Source: DASVFB01 sp963766345
GTDB lineage: Bacteria; Actinomycetota; Thermoleophilia; Gaiellales; Gaiellaceae
Direction: 5' to 3'
Assembly: GCA_963766345.1 (NCBI GenBank)
Contig: CAVXZL010000012.1
Location: 558,001-622,000, forward strand
Length of the DNA stretch: 64,000 nt
Position 1 is the first letter of the stretch. Each line of letters begins with the position of its first letter. Shown piece by piece: positions 58,744 to 64,000 of the stretch. The notes beneath the pieces were generated by a model. The model saw only the letters and a program-made list of their open reading frames with translations, was not told where the DNA came from and made no database searches. The position numbers were made by a program, and so were the translations under genes.

Positions 58744-61053
58744 GTGGGTCGGGTCCGGACAGCCCTTGCGGCAGGGATCGTGGCGCTCGTTCTCGCTTGC
58801 GGCTCGCCTGCGGGTGCGCGCGACGCGGCGACGAAGTGCCAGCTCGGCCGCGTCAGCGGCACGTACGCGGCTTCGGTCCGCCACGCACTCCGCGCCGGGC
58901 ACGACGTCTGGGGCGAGCAGTTGCTCAGGTCGCGCGATGGGCCGACGTACAACGCGGTCGCCCGACGCCTCACCCCGCTCTTCTACGCCGCAGGGCCGCA
59001 CGGCTATCGCATCGGCGACTCCGGCGTGTACTACCTCCCCTTCGCGTGGCCGACGCTCTTCGGCGCACAGGCGATCGCATTGCACGTCGCCGACGGCGGC
59101 ACGATCTATGCCAGCCGCACGAACGGCCCGAAGCTGACGATCTCCGTCGGCTCGGGCGCGCGCGAGCGGTACGGGAGCTGCCTCGCACGCCTCGCGACGC
59201 CGCAACTACTCAGCGGATATCTCCCGGCGCTCGAGACGAAGTACGTCGACGGCGGCGGAGTGCACTACTCACAGGAGTCCTTCGCCGCGCGGATCGGCGT
59301 CACGCGTTCGCTCGTCAGCTTCGTCCGCCTGACCGCGGACGCGACGAACGCCGATCACCCCGTGCGAATCGCCTTTTCGACGTCGGCACGCCACCTCGCG
59401 GTTGCGGGCGACGGGACGATCTCGCGCGGCCTCAACACGCACCTCTTCGTCAGCGAGGGAGCGCGGGTCCGGGGCTCGACCGTGTCGTACGTCGTTCCCG
59501 CCGGCGAGGCGCAGTCGGTCTACGTCGCGTGGCTGATCGACCCGGCGCCGACCCGCCCGTTCGTCCTGAACGAGGAGAGCTACGTCGCCGCGCGGCAGGC
59601 GCTCGCGACGTTCTGGGCGCGCAAGCTCGCGAGCAGCGCGTCGTTCGAGGTGCCAGAGCGGCGGGTCGAGGACGCCGCGCGCAGCCTTGTCATCCAGAAC
59701 CTCGCGCTCGCGTGGCGGTACAGCGCCGGCAACGGCTACCACTCACACGTCTTCACACCGGAGGTCGTCGACACGGCCGGTGTGATGGGCGAGTACGGCT
59801 TCCAGGACGTCAACCGCGCGAGCCTCGACGTCGCGTCGTGGCGGAAGCTCGTGTGGACGGCGAACTGGCGGATGGGCGCGCGGCTACTCGGCACCGCCCG
59901 CTACTACAGGCTGTTCCACGACGACGCGTACGTCGACGAGCACACGGGCAGGCTCGCCTCCTACGTCACACGGCTGCGCACGCAGCTCTGGGGGAGGCGC
60001 CACCTGTTGAACCGTGAGCGCTTCTCGGCAGACGTCTGGCTGAAGGTCTACGGGCTCCACTCGCAGGCGGTCGCCTGGCAGGGCCTGCGCGAGATGGCGT
60101 CGGTCTGGGCCGAGACGGGACGGCCCGGGCTCGCGGCGCGGGCGCGCGCCCTCGCCTACGAGCTGGGACGAGGGCTGCAGCGCGCGGCGCAGAGGTCGGC
60201 GCGACGGATGCGCGACGGCACGCTGTTCGTCCCGATCCGCCTCCTCGACGGCGAGCGTCCGTACCGGTACCTCACGGCGTCGCGGCCGGGCAGCTACTGG
60301 AACCTCGTGATGCCGTACGCGCTGGCGTCGGGGATCTTCCCGCCGCACGGGACGAGGGCGAAGGGCGTGTTCCAGTACCTCCACGCGCACGGCTCGCGCA
60401 TCCTCGGTCTCGTCCGTTCGGGCGCGTACACGCTCTACGGGAACAGCGGCACGAAGAAGTCCGGGACCGATCAGGTCTACGGGCTGAACCTCGCGCGCTT
60501 CTTCGCGGACAACGACAGACCCGATCAGCTCGTGCTCAGCCTGTACGGGCAGCTCGCGGCCGGGATGACGCACGGGACGTACGTCTCCGGCGAGGCCGCG
60601 AGCGTCGCGCCGTTCCGCGGCGACTACTACCGCGCGATGTTCCGCCCGCCGAACTCCGCGAGCAACTCCGCGTTCCTCGAGACGCTCAGGCTGATGCTCG
60701 TCCACGAGGTGCGCGGGCCGAGCGGCGCGCCGCGCGGCCTCGAGCTCGCGTTCGCGACGCCCCGCTCCTGGCTGCAGACGGGGAAGCAGATCGCCGTGCG
60801 CGACGCGCCGACGAGCTTCGGCCGGCTCTCCTACACCGTCGCGGCGAAGGCGGGCGTGATCGACGCGTGGGTCGACGTTCCCGACTCCGGCTCGCTGAAG
60901 ACGCTGGAGCTTCGACTGCGCCTGCCGCGCGGCCAGCGACTCGCGCACGTGAACGTCGAGGGGCAGCCGTCCCGGTTCGACGCCGGGACGCAGACGATCG
61001 ACCTCAGCGGCCTGACCGGCAACGTGTTCGTCGAGGCGAGTTACACGCGCTAG
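58744..61053 (+). CDS. Large exported protein of the six-hairpin glycosidase type
   Basis: A 769-residue protein, GTG 58744. A signal peptide with a possible lipobox (VALVLAC, Cys at about residue 20). The first 250 mature residues are beta-rich. From about residue 290 it becomes helical (ALAWRYSAGNGYHSHVFTPEVVDTAG, WLKVYGLHSQAVAWQGLREM, YGLNLARFFADNDRPDQLVLSLYG), consistent with an (alpha/alpha)6 barrel, and a beta domain closes the C-terminus. The fold suggests a polysaccharide-active enzyme, but no catalytic residues are identified. It shares CTAG with the convergent transporter gene. Confidence 0.6.
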   Translation: MGRVRTALAAGIVALVLACGSPAGARDAATKCQLGRVSGTYAASVRHALRAGHDVWGEQLLRSRDGPTYNAVARRLTPLFYAAGPHGYRIGDSGVYYLPFAWPTLFGAQAIALHVADGGTIYASRTNGPKLTISVGSGARERYGSCLARLATPQLLSGYLPALETKYVDGGGVHYSQESFAARIGVTRSLVSFVRLTADATNADHPVRIAFSTSARHLAVAGDGTISRGLNTHLFVSEGARVRGSTVSYVVPAGEAQSVYVAWLIDPAPTRPFVLNEESYVAARQALATFWARKLASSASFEVPERRVEDAARSLVIQNLALAWRYSAGNGYHSHVFTPEVVDTAGVMGEYGFQDVNRASLDVASWRKLVWTANWRMGARLLGTARYYRLFHDDAYVDEHTGRLASYVTRLRTQLWGRRHLLNRERFSADVWLKVYGLHSQAVAWQGLREMASVWAETGRPGLAARARALAYELGRGLQRAAQRSARRMRDGTLFVPIRLLDGERPYRYLTASRPGSYWNLVMPYALASGIFPPHGTRAKGVFQYLHAHGSRILGLVRSGAYTLYGNSGTKKSGTDQVYGLNLARFFADNDRPDQLVLSLYGQLAAGMTHGTYVSGEAASVAPFRGDYYRAMFRPPNSASNSAFLETLRLMLVHEVRGPSGAPRGLELAFATPRSWLQTGKQIAVRDAPTSFGRLSYTVAAKAGVIDAWVDVPDSGSLKTLELRLRLPRGQRLAHVNVEGQPSRFDAGTQTIDLSGLTGNVFVEASYTR

Positions 61054-62252
61054 CCGCGCCCGATCGCCCGCGGCACCTCCGTGCGCGCCTCGGGCTCCAC
61101 GTCGACCTCGACGGGCAGCTTCGCGCCGTCCTCCCACTTCTCGAGCTCGATCCGCTCGCTGAAGAACTCCCACACGGCGCGCAGGACTGCGAGCAGCGGC
61201 AACGCGACGAAGATCCCCGGCAGCCCGTAGATCTCGCCGCCGGCGAGCAGGCCGAAGATGACGAGCAGCGGGTGCAGCCGCAGCGCCGAGCCCATCACGT
61301 TGGGAACGACCACGTGCCCCTCGACCTGGTGGATGAAGAGGAACAGCGCGGCGACCCAGAGGGCCGACACGGGGTGCACAGCGAGCGCGTACACGAGCGG
61401 CGGAACTGCGCCGAGCCACGGGCCGAGATACGGGATCAACTCCGTGAACGCGACCCAGAGACCGAAGAGCAGCGCGTACGTGTCGGCGCCGGGAACGAGC
61501 CCCGTGACGCCGAGCACCCACATCCCGACACCGGCGCTCGTGCCGATGATGAGCGACAGGAGCACCTGCCCTTTCACGTACGAGACGAGCGAGTGCTCGA
61601 CGCGCCACATGAGCGGCCGCGTTCCCGGTCGAGGCGGGAACCTCCTGTCGATCACGCGCGCGAGGCGCTGCATGTCGAGCAGCATGTAGATCGACACGAC
61701 GATGATCAGCACCGTCGAGAAGAGCAGTGACACGATGGAGACCGCCGCTCCCTCGGCCCACTTGATCGCCTTGGACGAGTAGCGCGAGACGTCCTTCGAG
61801 CCCGAGTTGTTCAGGAAGTCGAGCGCCGGCTTCTGCACCTTCACGTGCTCCAGGTGGTGGTCGTTCAACCAGGTCTGGAACCGGATCACGTCGCGCTCGG
61901 CCTGTGAACGCGGAGGCTGTCCGCGCGTCTTCGTAAAGTAGTTGTCGACCCGCGTCGAGGCCGACTTGGTCTGGTCGACGACGACGGTCGCGAGCGCGAT
62001 GCCGGCAAGGACCACGAGAGCCGCGAACGTGAGATACACGAGGGCGACGGCGAAGCCGCGCGGGATCCAGGCCCTCCCGAGACCGCGAACGATCGGATTG
62101 AGGAGCAGTGCGATCAGGCCGGCGACGATGAAGAGGAAGACGACGTGACGCACCGCGCCGGCGATCGACCACGCCACGATCAGCACGAGCGGCAGCCCGA
62201 CGAGCTGAATCCACCGCGGGACAACCAGGTTCGTCGTCCCTCCAGGGTCCAT
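61050..62252 (-). CDS. AI-2E family transporter (PerM-like)
   Basis: A 400-residue membrane protein, ATG 62252 (the frame extends to 62345 without conservation). Eight or so helices with the family centre SLIIGTSAGVGMWVLG and ELIPYLGPWLGAVPPLVYAL, and QVEGHVVVPNVMGSALRLHPLLVIFGLLAGG near the end. An extracytoplasmic part lies around residues 95-165. Members transport small molecules or Na+/H+; few are characterised. The C-terminal tail is acidic. Divergent from the LytM gene, with 195 bases between. Confidence 0.88.
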   Translation of the reverse strand: MDPGGTTNLVVPRWIQLVGLPLVLIVAWSIAGAVRHVVFLFIVAGLIALLLNPIVRGLGRAWIPRGFAVALVYLTFAALVVLAGIALATVVVDQTKSASTRVDNYFTKTRGQPPRSQAERDVIRFQTWLNDHHLEHVKVQKPALDFLNNSGSKDVSRYSSKAIKWAEGAAVSIVSLLFSTVLIIVVSIYMLLDMQRLARVIDRRFPPRPGTRPLMWRVEHSLVSYVKGQVLLSLIIGTSAGVGMWVLGVTGLVPGADTYALLFGLWVAFTELIPYLGPWLGAVPPLVYALAVHPVSALWVAALFLFIHQVEGHVVVPNVMGSALRLHPLLVIFGLLAGGEIYGLPGIFVALPLLAVLRAVWEFFSERIELEKWEDGAKLPVEVDVEPEARTEVPRAIGRG

Positions 62253-62447
62253 GCCGACGATCGTACCGCCGCACGGCGCCGCCCCAAGAGCGCCGATTGG
62301 GACTGGTCCTTCCTGGAGGATGGCGCGCTGGCGCTCGAGCGTCACGAACTCTGGACGGATGTCGAGCCGCCGTCCCGCTTGCGGCTGTTACAAGCTAAGG
62401 TGCCTCCCGATTTGAACGACTCGACTTCGTTCGTTACGGTCCCGCGG

Positions 62448-63260
62448 ATGCCGCGGCGACGGACGGCAACGAGTCGGCGTCCGACCCGCGCCCAGCGCGA
62501 GGCTCTGCGGCGTCGCGGTGTGCGCCGGGTCCGGCGCCGTGAGCACCGGCTTCGGCGCTTTGCGCTGCTGACGCTCGTCGCCGTCGTCGCGGTCGTCACC
62601 CTCGCGCTCACGGCGTTCGACGGCTCCTCCGCGCAGCGGGTCTCTGCGATCACGCCCGCGCCCGCGCAGCGGTTGCTTCCCGCGAAGAGCCCGCAGCCGC
62701 AGGTGATCGCGAAGCTCGGCGACCTGCGCCTGCAGTTGCCGATCTCCCCGAGCCGCGTCACCGCGATCGGCTTCCACGCCGCCGGCGACGGCGCGCGCGC
62801 GCTGCAGCCCGTCGGCCGCCAGGCGAACGAGGGACTGCTCGCGCGCCTCGGCCACAAGCTCTTCGGCGGCGTCGCTCAGGGGCCGGCGTGGTACCAGATC
62901 TCCGGCGGCGAGGGACCGCACACGAGCGGCCTCGACGTCGGCGCGCACGCGGGCACCGCGGTGTACGCACCCGTCGACGGACGCGTCGTCGGTGTCACGC
63001 CGTACGTCGTGAACGGACGCAAGTACGGCGATCGCATCGACGTCCAGCCGGCGCAGGATCCGTCGGTCGTCGTCTCGCTGACGCACGTCGAGGCGCTCGC
63101 GCCGCTCGTCGTCGGCGCGGCCGTGCAGGCGTCGCAGACGCGCCTCGCAACGGTGAAGGACCTGAGCGCCGTCGAGGAACAGGCGCTCGCGCGCTACACG
63201 AACGACGCGGGCAACCACGTCGCGCTCGAGGTCAGGCCGGCGGCAGGCGCGCTTCAGTAG
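62448..63260 (+). CDS. LytM/M23-like protein, degenerate metal site
   Basis: A 270-residue protein, ATG 62448. A strongly basic cytoplasmic start (PRRRTATSRRPTRAQRE), one membrane helix (about 42-60), then an extracytoplasmic M23 fold. HTSGLDVGAHAGTAVYAPVDGRVV matches the first metal motif HxxxD, but the second, normally HLHFEV, reads NHVALEV: the second His, a Zn ligand, is replaced by Ala. It is therefore probably not an active endopeptidase; degenerate LytM proteins often activate amidases. Its stop is directly followed by the TTG of the next gene. Confidence 0.75.
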   Translation: MPRRRTATSRRPTRAQREALRRRGVRRVRRREHRLRRFALLTLVAVVAVVTLALTAFDGSSAQRVSAITPAPAQRLLPAKSPQPQVIAKLGDLRLQLPISPSRVTAIGFHAAGDGARALQPVGRQANEGLLARLGHKLFGGVAQGPAWYQISGGEGPHTSGLDVGAHAGTAVYAPVDGRVVGVTPYVVNGRKYGDRIDVQPAQDPSVVVSLTHVEALAPLVVGAAVQASQTRLATVKDLSAVEEQALARYTNDAGNHVALEVRPAAGALQ

Positions 63261-64000
63261 TTGCGGATCCTTTTCCTTGCGGACATCGTCGGGACTCCCG
63301 GCAGGGAGGCGGTTGCGGACCGTCTGCCGTCGCTGCGCGAAGAGCTCGACGTCGACTTCTGCATCGCGAACGGCGAGAACCTCGCGGACGGCGTCGGCAT
63401 CACGCCGAAGCTCGCCGACCGGGTGCTCGCCAGCGGCGTCGACGCGATCACGCTCGGAAACCACACGTGGCGCCGGATGGAGATCGTTCCGTACCTGAAC
63501 GGCACCGACCGCGTCGCGCGGCCCGCGAACCTCGCGGCGACCGCGCCCGGCAAGGGGCTCGTCTACGCCATGGGACGGAACGACACGCGGGTGGCCGTGA
63601 TCAACGTCATGGGCTCGCTGTTCATGGACACGCCGGTGAGCATGTGGGAGGTCGTCGACGCGCTCGTCGAGGAGGCGAGGCGTCACACGCCGGTCGTGTG
63701 GGTCGACGTCCACGGCGAGGCGACGAGCGAGAAGGTCGCGCTCGCGCAGTGGCTCGACGGCAAGGTCACCGCGGTCGTGGGAACGCACACGCACGTGCAG
63801 ACGAACGACGCCCGTGTTCTGCCCGGCGGCACGGCCGCGTTGAGTGATGCGGGAATGACAGGGCCGCACAACAGCGTGATCGGCGTGCAGAGCGACCTCG
63901 CGATCAAGCGCATGCGCACGGGATTGCCGGTGCGGTTCGAGACCGCCGCGGGCGACGTCCGCCTCGAAGGCGCGCTCGTCGAGTGCAACGGTGACGGACG
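63261..64000 (+). CDS. YmdB-like metallophosphoesterase, 3' end beyond window
   Basis: At least 246 residues from TTG 63261, directly after the LytM stop (TAG-TTG), and cut by the window edge. LRILFLADIVGTPGRE (first metal Asp), IANGENLADGVGITP (Glu/Asn), ITLGNHTW (Asn-His), WVDVHGEATSEK and VVGTHTHVQTNDAR (His pair) are the YmdB/TIGR00282 metal-site motifs. Family enzymes hydrolyse 2',3'-cyclic nucleotides in the cytoplasm and affect RNA and biofilm regulation. In many bacteria it lies near ribonuclease Y (rny); that gene is not in view. Confidence 0.9.
   Translation, partial: MRILFLADIVGTPGREAVADRLPSLREELDVDFCIANGENLADGVGITPKLADRVLASGVDAITLGNHTWRRMEIVPYLNGTDRVARPANLAATAPGKGLVYAMGRNDTRVAVINVMGSLFMDTPVSMWEVVDALVEEARRHTPVVWVDVHGEATSEKVALAQWLDGKVTAVVGTHTHVQTNDARVLPGGTAALSDAGMTGPHNSVIGVQSDLAIKRMRTGLPVRFETAAGDVRLEGALVECNGDG

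Noticed and set aside
62253..62447. Promoter candidates in the spacer between the AI-2E transporter and the LytM gene
   Set aside because: TTGCGG and TAAGGT are only 11 bases apart, too close for a sigma-70-type pair; no other pair was convincing.
1..64000. CRISPR array, insertion sequence, prophage or integrated plasmid
   Set aside because: No regularly spaced repeats, transposase, integrase or phage structural genes were found on either strand.

Overview
The window is a very GC-rich bacterial chromosome segment with almost no intergenic space, many GTG/TTG starts and stop/start overlaps of the ATGA, GTGA or TAATG type. The gene content (futalosine-type menaquinone genes, split b6-type cytochrome b with a fused cytochrome c, FMN/F420-type oxidoreductase, UvrD2 with an HRDC domain, class I fumarase) fits an uncultured Actinomycetota of the Thermoleophilia/Gaiellales type. 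That placement is inference from gene content and composition. No rRNA, tRNA, CRISPR array or insertion sequence was seen.

Layout. 1-13.8 kb is a cell-surface polysaccharide region: two ATP-grasp ligases around a NodB-like deacetylase, a GT4 glycosyltransferase, a Wzx-like flippase, a degenerate SGNH-type membrane protein, a GT-C glycosyltransferase, an O-antigen ligase-type protein, and secreted beta-propeller and Ig-like proteins. 13.8-21.1 kb is one tightly coupled minus-strand operon: fumarate-reductase-like flavoprotein, class I fumarase alpha and beta, phosphosulfolactate synthase (ComA), Fe-S APS reductase, APS kinase, ATP sulfurylase, a DUF4395 protein and a TauE-type exporter. Together these look able to turn sulfate into sulfite and then into a C3 sulfonate. 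21.2-26.4 kb holds an MMPL transporter, an iron alcohol dehydrogenase/maleylacetate reductase-like gene, a LysR regulator and a VKOR/DsbA pair. 26.4-40.2 kb returns to surface glycans and cell envelope: sugar transferase, Na+/H+ antiporter, AsnB, DUF354 protein, AAA ATPase, UvrD2, CapD-like dehydratase, DegT aminotransferase, DedA protein, phosphodiester glycosidase.

40.2-51.4 kb is respiratory. Two radical SAM genes (one MqnC) run on the plus strand and converge on an eleven-gene minus-strand operon that interleaves menaquinone synthesis (UbiD, UbiX, MenG, polyprenyl synthase, MqnA) with a Rieske/cytochrome b/cytochrome b-c complex. 51.4-56 kb is a looser stretch of small accessory enzymes. 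56-58.7 kb carries hemB and hemL with small downstream genes. 58.7-64 kb has a large secreted protein, an AI-2E-type transporter, a degenerate LytM protein and a YmdB-like phosphodiesterase cut by the window edge.

Sequence quality matters here: at least five otherwise well-preserved genes are broken by single-base indels, several in homopolymers or G/C runs, and a few more lack a normal start codon. Many of these breaks are probably assembly errors rather than real pseudogenes. The most interesting feature is the sulfate-to-sulfonate operon.
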